A stretch of 64,000 bases of DNA from Flavobacterium granuli (GCF_900129705.1 NZ_FQWO01000006.1:124001-188000); one strand, 5' to 3'; shown: positions 25,150-34,859, counted from the stretch's first letter. The notes: a model not told the origin generated them from the letters alone. Numbers and translations: made by a program.

Positions 25150-26136
25150 TTGAAATTGGAAAATAAACTCAATCCTATTACCATAAAAAATTTCACCACC
25201 GAAAGTGGCGTTGTTTGTCCTGTCTTAAACTTAACTTTTGAAGTTTTTGGACCGGCTTTGCATACAGCTCCTGTCGTTCTGGTCAATCATGCTTTAACCG
25301 GAAATTCCCGAGTTGTGGGGATAGATGGCTGGTGGAATGATTTAATTGGGGACAATAAAACCATTGATACTAATAAATATACTGTAATTGCTTTTAACAT
25401 ACCGGGGAATGGCTATGATAAAACTACAATAGACAATTATACAGATTTTAAGACCAGAGATATTGCTCAGTTATTTATTCAAGGGATTCAGTTTTTAGAA
25501 ATTGACCAATTGTATGCATTAATAGGTGGCTCAGTGGGAGGCGGAATTGCTTGGGAAATGCTTGCTTTAGAACCTAAAATCACCCAGCATTTGATTCCTA
25601 TCGCTACAGATTGGAAATCAACAGATTGGTTGATAGCCAATTGTTTTTTGCAGGAGCAAATACTCAATAATTCGTCAAGACCTATCGAAGATGCCAGAGC
25701 CCATGCCATGTTGTGTTATCGCACTCCGGAATCTTTTAAGCAAAAATTCCAAAGAACCAGAAACGAAGAATTGGCCATTTTTAATGTCGAAAGTTGGTTG
25801 CTTCATCATGGACAAAAGCTGCAAAAAAGATTTCAATTGTCATCTTATAAAATGATGAACCAGTTGCTTAAAACCATAGATATTACCAGAAATAGTGAGT
25901 CATTTGAAGTTTTGGCTTCCAAAATTGAAGCGGAGATTCACATCATCGGGATCGATTCAGATTTGTTTTTTACAGCTAAAGAAAATAAAGAAACTTATCA
26001 GGAATTAAAAAAACTCCATGTCAAGGTTTCTTATCAGGAAATTAAATCAGTACACGGGCACGACGCCTTTTTGATTGAATACGAACAATTAAATAATTTG
26101 CTTGCCGATATTTTTAAGGGCAATAATAAAATATAG
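25150..26136 (+). CDS. metX: Homoserine O-acetyltransferase-like alpha/beta hydrolase
   Basis: 328 aa. MetX activates homoserine with acetyl-CoA for sulfhydrylation. It shows VNHALTGNSR (oxyanion strand), the nucleophile elbow GGSVGGG with Ser128, Asp271 in GIDSDLFF, and His304 in HGHDAFL, giving a complete triad. The start must be TTG (25150 or 25156): an in-frame TAA lies at 25141 and the next Met is well inside the fold. It follows the SAM-I riboswitch and precedes metL by 4 bases, so it heads the operon. The acyl donor (acetyl or succinyl) is inferred. Confidence 0.92.
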   Translation: MKLENKLNPITIKNFTTESGVVCPVLNLTFEVFGPALHTAPVVLVNHALTGNSRVVGIDGWWNDLIGDNKTIDTNKYTVIAFNIPGNGYDKTTIDNYTDFKTRDIAQLFIQGIQFLEIDQLYALIGGSVGGGIAWEMLALEPKITQHLIPIATDWKSTDWLIANCFLQEQILNNSSRPIEDARAHAMLCYRTPESFKQKFQRTRNEELAIFNVESWLLHHGQKLQKRFQLSSYKMMNQLLKTIDITRNSESFEVLASKIEAEIHIIGIDSDLFFTAKENKETYQELKKLHVKVSYQEIKSVHGHDAFLIEYEQLNNLLADIFKGNNKI

Positions 26137-26140
26137 TAAA

Positions 26141-28555
26141 ATGAAAATATTAAAATTTGGAGGAAAATCACTGTCAAATGGTGAAGGGATCAGTAAAGTT
26201 GTTTCTATAATAGTCGATAAAGTAAATCAAGGAGAGCAAATTGCAGTCGTAGTATCGGCTCGCGGTAACGCAACTGACGAATTAGAAGAGATTTTAAAAG
26301 TGGCTTCTAAAAACGGGGATTACAAACCATTATTTGAAGAGTTTAAAAAATATCAAAATGGAGATTATCAAGAAGTTGATTTATCAGAAGAATTTCAACA
26401 ATTGGAAAAACTTTTTGAAGGAATTAGCCTGATTGGAGATTATAGCACTAAAATAAAAGATCAGGTTCTTTCTAAGGGAGAATTAATTTCGGCAAAATTA
26501 TTGACCGCAATCTTAGTTTCAAAAGGTATAAAGGCACATTTCACAGACTCTAGAGTTTTGCTGAAAACAGATTCTAAATTTGGAGATGCTCAACCTTTAG
26601 AGCAACTTTCGAAGAAAAATGTGATCCAACACTTTAAGGAAAACAATGGGACAACAGTGAATATTGTCACGGGTTTTATTGGTTCAAATAATAATAATGA
26701 TACGACAACTTTAGGAAGAAATGGTAGTAATTACACAGCTTCTTTGTTGGCAAATTATTTGGATGCCGAAGAACTTCAGAATTATACCCATGTGGATGGA
26801 ATTTACACTGCCAATCCGGATTTGGTTTTGGATGCCAAGAAAATTGACCATTTGACTTTTAATGAAGCTAATGAGTTGGCCAATTTTGGTGCGACAATAT
26901 TACATGCCAAAACGATTATTCCTTTATTGGAAAAAAATATTCCGCTTCGTATTTTGAATACTTTCAATCACGAAAATAAAGGAACGCTAATCACTTCTAA
27001 TTCTAACAAAGAAGGAATCAAAACACTTTCGGTATTAGAGAATGTGGCTCTGGTAAATCTAGAAGGACGCGGATTGTTAGGGAAAACGGGCGTTGATGCC
27101 CGAATTTTCAGGGTGATGGGAGATAATGATATTAGCGTAAGTATTATATCGCAAGGATCATCCGAAAGAGGAATCGGATTAGTGGTTGCCGCTGATAAAG
27201 CTACTAAAGCGATGATTGAACTCGAAAAAGAATTTGAAAATGATTTTTATTCTAAGGATGTCAATAAAATTACGGTAACCGATAATGTTTCGGTAATTTC
27301 AATTATAGGGCAGGATTTAAGCACGTTTCACAAGCCTTATACAGCTTTGATTAAGAATAAAATTGTTCCAATACTTTTCAATAATACGGTGACGGGCAAG
27401 AATGTGAGTTTGGTTGTTTATAAACACCAATTGAACAAAGCGTTGAACGTTATTCACGGAGAGATTTTCGGGGTTTCAAAGAAAATCAATATTGCCATTT
27501 TTGGACATGGATTAGTCGGTGGAACGCTAATTAATCAAATCCTGGAATCGGCGGAAGCAATCGAGAAAAGAAAGGATATTAAATTGAATGTTTTTGCGAT
27601 TGCGAATTCAAAAAATATTCTTTTGAATAAAAATGGAGTGTCTCCAAATTGGAAAAACGAAATACAAAATAACGGATTCTCTTATACAATTGATGATGTG
27701 ATTGCTTATGCAAATGAGCATCATCTGGAGAATTTAATTGCAATAGACAATACGGCCAGCGCAGCATTTGTAGAAAATTATATTCCATTGGTTGAAAGTA
27801 GTTTTGATTTAATTTCTTCGAATAAAGTGGCCAATACATTGAGTTATGGTTTTTATAAAGAGCTGAGAAAAGCATTGGCTGACAATCAGAAAAATTATTT
27901 GTATGAGACAAATGTGGGTGCCGGATTACCATTAATTGATACGATAAAATTATTGCATCTTTCAGGCGAAAACATCACTAAAATCAAAGGCGTGTTTTCA
28001 GGAACATTGAGTTATTTATTCAATAATTTCTCTGCCAAGGATGCTCCTTTTAGTGAAATATTGAAAGAGGCAATTGATAATGGATATACGGAACCGGATC
28101 CAAGGGAAGATTTATGTGGGAATGATGTGGGGCGTAAATTATTGATTTTGGCAAGAGAATTGGATTTGCAAAATGAATTTGAAGAAATTGAAATTCAAAA
28201 CCTGATTCCGGAGCATTTGCGCGAAGGAGATGTTTCTGATTTTTTAAATAAATTGACTGAGTTTGATCCGATTTATAACAAAATTAAAAAAGAACAACAG
28301 CCTAATCATGTTCTGAGATACATTGGCGAATTATCCGGAGACTTACAAAACGACAAAGGAATTCTTGAAGTAAAATTAGTTTCAGTACCTTCGGATACTG
28401 CTTTGGGAGGTTTGAAAGGATCGGATTCTTTCTTCGAAATTTACACCGAATCCTATGGAGACCGTCCAATTGTGATTCAAGGTGCAGGAGCCGGATCAGC
28501 AGTAACGGCGAGAGGAGTTTTTGGAGATATTTTGAGATTGTCAGATAAGGGATAA
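26141..28555 (+). CDS. metL: Bifunctional aspartokinase / homoserine dehydrogenase
   Basis: 804 aa from ATG 26141 (the longer frame from 26102 overlaps metX and is not used). Residues 1-290 are aspartokinase, 310-450 carry tandem ACT-like sequence, and 465-804 are homoserine dehydrogenase (NAD motif FGHGLVGGT, then ETNVGAGLPLIDT and GVFSGTLSYLFN). It makes aspartyl phosphate and later homoserine, the substrate of MetX. The usual KFGGTS of the kinase reads KFGGKS here. The riboswitch and neighbours mark it as the methionine-specific isoenzyme, hence metL rather than thrA; the choice is by context. Confidence 0.93.
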   Translation: MKILKFGGKSLSNGEGISKVVSIIVDKVNQGEQIAVVVSARGNATDELEEILKVASKNGDYKPLFEEFKKYQNGDYQEVDLSEEFQQLEKLFEGISLIGDYSTKIKDQVLSKGELISAKLLTAILVSKGIKAHFTDSRVLLKTDSKFGDAQPLEQLSKKNVIQHFKENNGTTVNIVTGFIGSNNNNDTTTLGRNGSNYTASLLANYLDAEELQNYTHVDGIYTANPDLVLDAKKIDHLTFNEANELANFGATILHAKTIIPLLEKNIPLRILNTFNHENKGTLITSNSNKEGIKTLSVLENVALVNLEGRGLLGKTGVDARIFRVMGDNDISVSIISQGSSERGIGLVVAADKATKAMIELEKEFENDFYSKDVNKITVTDNVSVISIIGQDLSTFHKPYTALIKNKIVPILFNNTVTGKNVSLVVYKHQLNKALNVIHGEIFGVSKKINIAIFGHGLVGGTLINQILESAEAIEKRKDIKLNVFAIANSKNILLNKNGVSPNWKNEIQNNGFSYTIDDVIAYANEHHLENLIAIDNTASAAFVENYIPLVESSFDLISSNKVANTLSYGFYKELRKALADNQKNYLYETNVGAGLPLIDTIKLLHLSGENITKIKGVFSGTLSYLFNNFSAKDAPFSEILKEAIDNGYTEPDPREDLCGNDVGRKLLILARELDLQNEFEEIEIQNLIPEHLREGDVSDFLNKLTEFDPIYNKIKKEQQPNHVLRYIGELSGDLQNDKGILEVKLVSVPSDTALGGLKGSDSFFEIYTESYGDRPIVIQGAGAGSAVTARGVFGDILRLSDKG

Positions 28556-28633
28556 ATTTTAAGTGTTCAGTGATCAGTTTCAAGTATTCATTAAAATAAA
28601 ATTAAAATCCGCGTTCTATAAATAAATAGTATT

Positions 28634-29068
28634 ATGAAAATAACATTAAACAGAGTAAACGACAACTTCCATTTCGAATTAAAAAACGAACGTGGACATT
28701 TAGTAAATGTAGATAGCCGACCGGAATTTGGAGGCGATGATCAAGGGCCAAGCCCGATGGAGTTAGTATTGATGGGCGTGGCCGGTTGTAGTGCGATTGA
28801 TATGATTTCGATTCTAAAGAAACAACGTCAGGAAATTACTTCTTTTAAGGCTGAGGTAGATGGTGAAAGAGTGCAAGTGGGCGAGGCAAAACCATTCAAG
28901 GATATTCATGTGGTATTTCATTTGGAAGGGAACATTAATGAAGAAAAAGCGGCTAGATCAGCTCAACTTTCTTTTGAAAAATACTGTTCAGTTTCCAAAA
29001 CATTGGAGCCTACGGCAACCATACATTATAAGGTAGTTTTGAATGGAGTTGAATTGGCAAAAAAATAA
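28634..29068 (+). CDS. OsmC-family protein
   Basis: 144 aa OsmC/YhfA fold. It has GGDDQGPSPMELVLMGVAGCSAIDMISILKKQR (read in blocks) with the first reactive Cys after GVAG, and a second Cys in SFEKYCSVSKTL; these are the two redox cysteines of OsmC peroxidases. It lies inside the metX-metL-metZ operon, 23 bases before metZ. An organic-peroxide or sulfur-compound role is inferred from the fold and from the context. Confidence 0.9.
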   Translation: MKITLNRVNDNFHFELKNERGHLVNVDSRPEFGGDDQGPSPMELVLMGVAGCSAIDMISILKKQRQEITSFKAEVDGERVQVGEAKPFKDIHVVFHLEGNINEEKAARSAQLSFEKYCSVSKTLEPTATIHYKVVLNGVELAKK

Positions 29069-29091
29069 TAAATAAAAAAAATAAAATAAAA

Positions 29092-30264
29092 ATGAGCGAA
29101 TCAGATTTTGGTTTTGAAACCCAAGCCATACGCACCCAATTAGAAAGATCGCAATATCTGGAGCATTCAGTTCCGTTGTATTTATCATCCAGTTTTGTGT
29201 TTGAAGATGCTGAAGACATGCGTGCTTCTTTTACAGAAGAGAAAGAACGAAATATTTACAGCCGTTTTAGTAACCCAAACACGACCGAGTTTGTAGAGAA
29301 AATCTGCAAAATGGAAGGTGCCGAAGCCGGTTATGCATTTGCAACTGGAATGGCTGCGGTTTATTCTACTTTTGCAGCTTTGTTGAATGCGGGTGATCAT
29401 ATTGTTTCTGCGAGTAGTGTTTTTGGTTCAACCCATGCTTTGTTCCACACTTATTTTCCAAAATGGAATATCGAAACTTCTTATTTTGATATCAATAAAC
29501 CGGAAACAATCGAAGGTTTTATCAAACCCAACACTAAGATTCTTTATGCAGAATCACCAACAAATCCTGCGGTTGATATTATTGATTTGCAATTGTTGGG
29601 AGATATTGCCAAAAAACACAATTTGATATTGATTATTGACAATTGTTTTGCAACGCCTTATATTCAGAATCCAATACAATTTGGAGCGCATTTAGTGGTG
29701 CATTCAGCGACTAAATTGATAGACGGTCAAGGAAGGGTTTTAGGCGGTGTGACCGTGGGTAGCGAAGATTTAATTAGAAAAATTTATTTGTTCTCCAGAA
29801 ATACTGGACCTGCTTTGTCCCCATTCAATGCTTGGATTTTGTCTAAAAGCTTGGAAACATTGGCGGTTCGTGTCGAAAAACATTGTGAAAATGCACTTAA
29901 AGTTGCCGAGTTTTTAGAAAATCATCCGAATGTAAACAGCGTAAAATATCCATTTTTGAAATCACATCCACAATACGAAATCGCCAAAAAGCAAATGCGT
30001 TTGGGAGGAAATATTGTTGCTTTTGAAATCAAAGGGGGAATCGAAGCAGGAAGAGCTTTTTTGAATAAAATTCAATTGTGTTCGCTTTCGGCTAATTTAG
30101 GCGATACCAGAACAATTGTGACGCATCCAGCCTCTACAACACATAGTAAGTTATCTGTTGAAGAAAGGTTAGCGGTAAGTATTTCAGATGGTTTAGTGCG
30201 AGTTTCAGTAGGATTGGAAACCGTAAAAGATGTAATTGCTGATTTAGAGCAAGCGCTATCATAA
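29092..30264 (+). CDS. metZ: Trans-sulfuration PLP enzyme, O-succinyl/acetylhomoserine sulfhydrylase type
   Basis: 390 aa of the same superfamily as MetY but a different branch: FGFETQAIRTQLERSQYLEHSVPLYLSSSFVF, YSRFSNPNTTEFVEKIC, HSATKLIDGQGRVLGG with the PLP lysine, and HPASTTHSKLS. KLIDGQGR..GG is typical of MetZ-type O-succinylhomoserine sulfhydrylases. It would make homocysteine directly from an acylhomoserine and sulfide. The window therefore holds two sulfhydrylases under different control: MetY (leader peptide) and MetZ (SAM riboswitch). Confidence 0.88.
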   Translation: MSESDFGFETQAIRTQLERSQYLEHSVPLYLSSSFVFEDAEDMRASFTEEKERNIYSRFSNPNTTEFVEKICKMEGAEAGYAFATGMAAVYSTFAALLNAGDHIVSASSVFGSTHALFHTYFPKWNIETSYFDINKPETIEGFIKPNTKILYAESPTNPAVDIIDLQLLGDIAKKHNLILIIDNCFATPYIQNPIQFGAHLVVHSATKLIDGQGRVLGGVTVGSEDLIRKIYLFSRNTGPALSPFNAWILSKSLETLAVRVEKHCENALKVAEFLENHPNVNSVKYPFLKSHPQYEIAKKQMRLGGNIVAFEIKGGIEAGRAFLNKIQLCSLSANLGDTRTIVTHPASTTHSKLSVEERLAVSISDGLVRVSVGLETVKDVIADLEQALS

Positions 30265-30397
30265 ATTTTAGATTTGGGATTGACGATTTTTGATTGTAGA
30301 TTTGGTCTTGTTACTAAAAATTGTAAGAAAACAAAGCGTGATTTTTTTTGAAATCTAAAAGCTAAAATCCTCATTCTAAAATCATAAATCTTAAAAG

Positions 30398-30808
30398 ATG
30401 CTTTCTAAAAAAACAAAATACGGAATAAAGGCATTGACTTTTTTGGCACGCCAAGAAGATAATACGCCGGTACAAATTGCAGAAATTGCAAAAAGTGAAA
30501 ATATTTCGATTAAATTTTTAGAAAGCATCTTATTATTATTGCGTCATTCAGGCTTTCTGGGGGCCAAGAAAGGTAAAGGTGGAGGTTATTATTTAATAAA
30601 AGATCCCAAAGAAATTAATATGGCCCATGTCTACCGAATACTGGAAGGGCCAATTGCCTTGTTGCCTTGCGCTAGTCATAACTTTTATGAAAAGTGTGAG
30701 GACTGTACAGATGAAGCTACTTGCGCCGTTCGAAAGCTAATGACCGAAGTACGAGACAATACCTTGATGATACTGGAGAATAATACGCTCGCAGATATTG
30801 CTTTTTAA
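30398..30808 (+). CDS. Rrf2-family transcriptional regulator
   Basis: 136 aa. Winged helix with LSKKTKYGIKALTFLA, the recognition helix SIKFLESILLLLRHSGFLGAKKGKGGGY, and a cysteine cluster LPCASHNFYEKCEDCTDEATC that suits an Fe-S or redox sensor as in IscR. It stands just before the sulfate-assimilation genes, so it is the likely local regulator, by analogy with CymR/IscR-type control of cysteine synthesis. Its target may be the inverted repeat at 30869-30897. Confidence 0.9.
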   Translation: MLSKKTKYGIKALTFLARQEDNTPVQIAEIAKSENISIKFLESILLLLRHSGFLGAKKGKGGGYYLIKDPKEINMAHVYRILEGPIALLPCASHNFYEKCEDCTDEATCAVRKLMTEVRDNTLMILENNTLADIAF

Positions 30809-30832
30809 TCTACAAATTATTTAAAAAAAAAG

Positions 30833-30862
30833 TTTGAAATTTAATTTAAAGTATTACTTTTG
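30833..30862 (+). promoter_or_regulatory. Predicted promoter of the sulfate-assimilation operon
   Basis: TTTG (30833-30836), 18 nt, TACTTTTG (30855-30862), an exact TAnnTTTG box, about 55 nt before the permease start. Confidence 0.7.
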
Positions 30863-30868
30863 CTTTTT

Positions 30869-30897
30869 AATCTACTAAGTCGATGGGATAATAGATT
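30869..30897 (+). promoter_or_regulatory. Possible Rrf2 operator
   Basis: Inverted repeat AATCTA (30869-30874) / TAGATT (30892-30897) with CTAAGTCGATGGGATAA between, placed at and just after the expected transcription start. CTAA-T-CGATGGGAT resembles sites bound by CymR-like Rrf2 regulators. Position and neighbour support it; no binding evidence. Confidence 0.45.
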
Positions 30898-30916
30898 TAA
30901 TAAAAAATAATTGAAG

Positions 30917-31819
30917 ATGAATTCAGAATTAAATGGAGATAGTATTACAGTAAAACAGGAAGTTACTTTCAAAGAACGCTTATGGGTTGTTGTGCCTATA
31001 GTTTTGTTGATTGGCTTAATCTGTACTTTGGTTTATAGCCATCATGCTGAGTTTACATGGGACGGTTTTGTTTCGGGTTTTAATCAAGAGTTTTTGGTAT
31101 TTTTTGCAATTGGTGTTTTTGCACAATTAGTTGATGGTACTTTGGGAATGGGATACGGAGCGACGTCAACTTCTTTCTTATTGGCTTATGGAATTCCTCC
31201 AGTTATCAGCAGTACCGGAGTGCATGTAGCCGAAATGTTTACTACTGGGGCATCGGCAATTTCGCATCACCATTTTGGAAATATTAATAAAAAATTAGTG
31301 AAGCATTTGGTAATTCCAGGTGTTTTGGGATCAATTACTGGAGCTTATTTGCTTTCGGATGTGATTGATGGTGATGTAATAAAACCCTTTATTGCGGTTT
31401 ATATGATTGTTTTGGCTTGTTTGATCATCAGGAAGTCAATGCAAAAGAATATTTTGAAAAAGAAAACCAAGCGTCTCAATATTTTGGCTTCTTTTGGAGG
31501 ATTTATGGATGCTATAGGTGGAGGCGGATGGGGGCCAATTGTAACTTCAACATTGTTAGGTAGAGGAAGAAATCCTCGCTATACTATTGGTTCAGTGAAT
31601 GCAGCGGAGTTTGCAGTTTCTTTTGCCAGCGGAATTACCTTCATGCTTTTTGGAGGAATTCACGGATGGCAGGTAATTATAGGATTAATTTTAGGAGGAG
31701 TAATTGCAGCACCAATTGCGGCGCTTTTGGTCAATAAAATAAAGAGAAAACCTATGATGATTTTGGTAGGGATTTTAATTATTGTTTTGAGTTTAAAAAC
31801 ACTGTCTAAATTATTATAA
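30917..31819 (+). CDS. TauE/SafE-family (TSUP) anion permease, probably sulfate or sulfite
   Basis: 300 aa from ATG 30917; a TTG two codons earlier (30911) is less likely. About eight membrane helices with LVDGTLGMGYGATSTSFLLAYG and the related second-half FMDAIGGGGWGPIVTSTLL, the duplicated TSUP signature. As first gene before cysH, cysD and cysN, and with no sulfate ABC transporter in the window, it is the best candidate for sulfate uptake; sulfite export is the alternative. Confidence 0.9.
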   Translation: MNSELNGDSITVKQEVTFKERLWVVVPIVLLIGLICTLVYSHHAEFTWDGFVSGFNQEFLVFFAIGVFAQLVDGTLGMGYGATSTSFLLAYGIPPVISSTGVHVAEMFTTGASAISHHHFGNINKKLVKHLVIPGVLGSITGAYLLSDVIDGDVIKPFIAVYMIVLACLIIRKSMQKNILKKKTKRLNILASFGGFMDAIGGGGWGPIVTSTLLGRGRNPRYTIGSVNAAEFAVSFASGITFMLFGGIHGWQVIIGLILGGVIAAPIAALLVNKIKRKPMMILVGILIIVLSLKTLSKLL

Positions 31820-31833
31820 AGAGAAACGAAACT

Positions 31834-32535
31834 ATGAGCATAGCAATAACCAATACTTTATTAGAAAAAACAAAAGACTTTACCATCGAGGAAATTTTTT
31901 CTTTTTTGGCAAATGAATATAAAGATAAAGTAGTTTTTTCGACTTCTTTTGGGCAGGAAGACCAAGTGATTACCGCGCTTATCACAAAGAATGAGTTGCC
32001 AATCAATATTTTTACTTTAGATACAGGTCGAATGTTTCAAGAAACCTATGATGTTTTTCATAAGACAATCAAAAAGTATAAAATAGACATTAAAACCTAT
32101 TTCCCGGAAGCTGCAGCGGTCGAAGAATTATTAAATACTAAAGGACCAAACAGTTTTTATGAATCGGTGGAAAATAGAAAGGAATGTTGTTTTATTAGGA
32201 AAGTAGCTCCCTTGACCAAAGCTTTAAAAGGGAACTCGATTTGGATTACCGGTTTAAGAGCGGAACAGTCTGAAAACAGAAATGATTTAGATCTTTTTGA
32301 ATACGATGCCAAGTTCGAAATAATCAAATTCAATCCATTGTTAAAGTGGTCCTTGAAAGAAGTGGAAGATTATTTAGAGAAAAATAATGTGCCGCAAAAT
32401 GCATTACACAAAAAAGGATTTGTAAGTATTGGATGTGCACCTTGCACCAGAGCTATTGTTGAAGGCGAGGATATTAGAGCGGGAAGATGGTCATGGGAAG
32501 CGAGCCATAAAGAATGTGGTTTACACCAGAAGTAA
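31834..32535 (+). CDS. cysH: APS/PAPS reductase with 4Fe-4S cluster motif
   Basis: 233 aa. PP-loop STSFGQEDQV, then Cys118-Cys119 in KECCFIR, Cys201 and Cys204 in GCAPCTR, and the catalytic Cys228 in KECGLH. The CC...CxxC set binds a 4Fe-4S cluster and marks the APS-reducing (assimilatory APR) type rather than E. coli PAPS reductase. That fits the absence of an APS kinase (cysC) here. It yields sulfite. Confidence 0.94.
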   Translation: MSIAITNTLLEKTKDFTIEEIFSFLANEYKDKVVFSTSFGQEDQVITALITKNELPINIFTLDTGRMFQETYDVFHKTIKKYKIDIKTYFPEAAAVEELLNTKGPNSFYESVENRKECCFIRKVAPLTKALKGNSIWITGLRAEQSENRNDLDLFEYDAKFEIIKFNPLLKWSLKEVEDYLEKNNVPQNALHKKGFVSIGCAPCTRAIVEGEDIRAGRWSWEASHKECGLHQK

Positions 32536-32618
32536 TTTTAAATTATGAATTATAAATTATAAATGATTGTTGAAATCTTTAAATTTTTTCAATCATTTAA
32601 ATCTTTAAATAAAATACA

Positions 32619-33518
32619 ATGAGTTCAATATTAAAAACAAACGCTTTAGAAAGCGAAGCGATATACATATTTAGAGAAGTTATTTCTCAATTTGACAAGC
32701 CGGTTTTACTTTTCTCTGGTGGAAAAGATTCGATTACATTAGTGCGTTTGGCACAAAAAGCATTTTTTCCTGCCAAAATTCCGTTTCCACTTTTACATGT
32801 GGATACAGGACATAATTTTCCGGAGACTATTGAATTTAGAGATCGATTGGTTAAAGAATTGGGACTCGAATTAATTGTTCGTAATGTTCAGGACGCTATT
32901 GATGAAGGAAAAGTAGTAGAAGAAACGGGTAAATATTCTAGTAGAAATAGCTTGCAAACCACTACACTTTTGGATGCTATTGAAGAGTTCAAATTTGATG
33001 CTTGTATTGGTGGTGCGCGTAGAGATGAAGAAAAAGCCAGAGCCAAAGAACGTATTTTCTCAGTGCGTGATGATTTTGGTCAATGGGACGAAAAAAATCA
33101 AAGACCGGAATTGTTTGATTTATTGAACGGAAAAATTGAAAATGGACAAAACGTTCGTGTTTTTCCAATTTCGAACTGGACAGAATTGGATGTTTGGAGT
33201 TATATAGAAGAAGAGCAAATCGAAATTCCATCGATTTATTTTTCACACAAACGCAAAGTTTTTTTGAGAGACGGAATGATTTGGTCACATTCTCCTTTTG
33301 TTTACCAAGAAGAAAACGAAGAAATTGAAGAGCGAATTGTTCGTTTTAGAACCGTCGGAGATATGAGTTGTACTGCTGCTGTAGATTCTTATGCAGCTAC
33401 AATATCAGAAGTGGTTGGTGAAATTAGATCTTCGACTATCTCTGAGAGAGGAGCCAGAATCGATGACAAACGTTCTGAAGCCGCGATGGAAAAAAGAAAA
33501 CAACAAGGGTACTTTTAG
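32619..33518 (+). CDS. cysD: Sulfate adenylyltransferase subunit 2
   Basis: 299 aa. PP-loop LLFSGGKDSITLVRLA, followed by HVDTGHNFPET and IGGARRDEEKARAKER, the ATP sulfurylase small-subunit signature; C-terminal TISERGARIDDKRSEAAMEKRK. With CysN it activates sulfate to APS. It is separated from cysH by an 83-base AT-rich repeat. Confidence 0.97.
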   Translation: MSSILKTNALESEAIYIFREVISQFDKPVLLFSGGKDSITLVRLAQKAFFPAKIPFPLLHVDTGHNFPETIEFRDRLVKELGLELIVRNVQDAIDEGKVVEETGKYSSRNSLQTTTLLDAIEEFKFDACIGGARRDEEKARAKERIFSVRDDFGQWDEKNQRPELFDLLNGKIENGQNVRVFPISNWTELDVWSYIEEEQIEIPSIYFSHKRKVFLRDGMIWSHSPFVYQEENEEIEERIVRFRTVGDMSCTAAVDSYAATISEVVGEIRSSTISERGARIDDKRSEAAMEKRKQQGYF

Positions 33519-33614
33519 AATGCCAATTGAAAGATTTAAGGATTTAAAAATTAAAAGATTTAAGGTAAGGAGTTTTTAAAACTTGAAACTTTAAACCTGA
33601 AACAAAGATATATA

Positions 33615-34859
33615 ATGGAAGTTTTAAAAATAGCAACAGCAGGAAGTGTAGATGACGGAAAGAGCACATTAATCGGAAGATTATTATACGATACCAAATC
33701 GTTGACTACAGATAAGATTGAAGCGATAGAAAAAAGCAGCAAGCAAAAAGGATACGATTACTTGGATTTCTCATTGGCTACCGATGGTTTGGTTGCTGAG
33801 AGAGAACAAGGAATTACAATTGATGTGGCACATATTTATTTTTCGACAGCTAAGAAAAGTTACATCATTGCCGATACTCCAGGTCACGTAGAATATACTC
33901 GTAACATGGTAACTGGAGCTTCGACTTCGCAGGTTTCAATTATTTTGATTGATGCTCGTAAAGGAGTGATTGAGCAAACGTACCGTCACTTTTTTATCAA
34001 TAATTTATTGAGAGTAAAAGATGTTATTGTTGCTGTAAACAAAATGGATTTGGTTGATTATTCGGAAGAAGTATACAATAAAATCAAAGCTGATTTTCAA
34101 GCTTTAAATGCAAAAAGTGCTTTCAAAGAACAAAACGTGAGTTATATTCCGCTAAGTGCAATTAACGGTGGGAATGTAGCTGACAGATCGGAGAATATGC
34201 CTTGGTATACCGGACAAACGGTCTTGGAACATTTGGAATCTTTAGAGCCAAATGATATTTATGAAAATGGAATTGCACGTTTTCCTGTTCAAACGGTGAT
34301 TAGACCAAAAACGGAAGAATATCACGATTTTAGAGGATATGCCGGAAAATTATACGGGAACAATATCAAAGTGGGCGATGCGGTAACGGTTCTTCCTTCG
34401 TTGACGGAATCTACAGTGACCAATATTCACTTTTTTGACAAGCAATTTGATGAAGCTACCGCAGGATCTTCGATAACTATCGAATTGGAGAATGATATTA
34501 ATGTGACTCGTGGCGATATGATTGTAAAATCTAATGAGCTTCCAAGAATTGAAAAAGACATTACAACAACAGTTTGTTGGATGGACAGCAAAAAATTAGT
34601 CGCAGGTGCCAAATATTTTGTGCAACACAATACTAATAGAGTTTTGGCCAAAATTGACAGTGTGAAAAATGTAATCGCTACGGATTATTCGGGTACAACA
34701 CCGGCCACTCAGTTAGCCATTAATGAAATTGGCGAAGTCAGCATTAAATTGAGCAAAGCCATTTATTTTGACGCTTACAATGACAACAAATCTAACGGAG
34801 CTTTTATTTTAATTGATGCCGCAACCAATACAACTGCAGGAGTTGGTTTTATAAAATAA
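33615..34859 (+). CDS. cysN: Sulfate adenylyltransferase subunit 1 (GTPase)
   Basis: 414 aa EF-Tu-like GTPase that drives APS synthesis. G1 AGSVDDGKSTLIGRL, the REQGITIDVAHIYF switch I, G3 DTPGHVEYTRNM, and G4 VNKMDLVDY. There is no C-terminal APS kinase fusion (CysC), so APS goes directly to the cluster-bearing CysH. It precedes sulfite reductase by 30 bases. Confidence 0.97.
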   Translation: MEVLKIATAGSVDDGKSTLIGRLLYDTKSLTTDKIEAIEKSSKQKGYDYLDFSLATDGLVAEREQGITIDVAHIYFSTAKKSYIIADTPGHVEYTRNMVTGASTSQVSIILIDARKGVIEQTYRHFFINNLLRVKDVIVAVNKMDLVDYSEEVYNKIKADFQALNAKSAFKEQNVSYIPLSAINGGNVADRSENMPWYTGQTVLEHLESLEPNDIYENGIARFPVQTVIRPKTEEYHDFRGYAGKLYGNNIKVGDAVTVLPSLTESTVTNIHFFDKQFDEATAGSSITIELENDINVTRGDMIVKSNELPRIEKDITTTVCWMDSKKLVAGAKYFVQHNTNRVLAKIDSVKNVIATDYSGTTPATQLAINEIGEVSIKLSKAIYFDAYNDNKSNGAFILIDAATNTTAGVGFIK

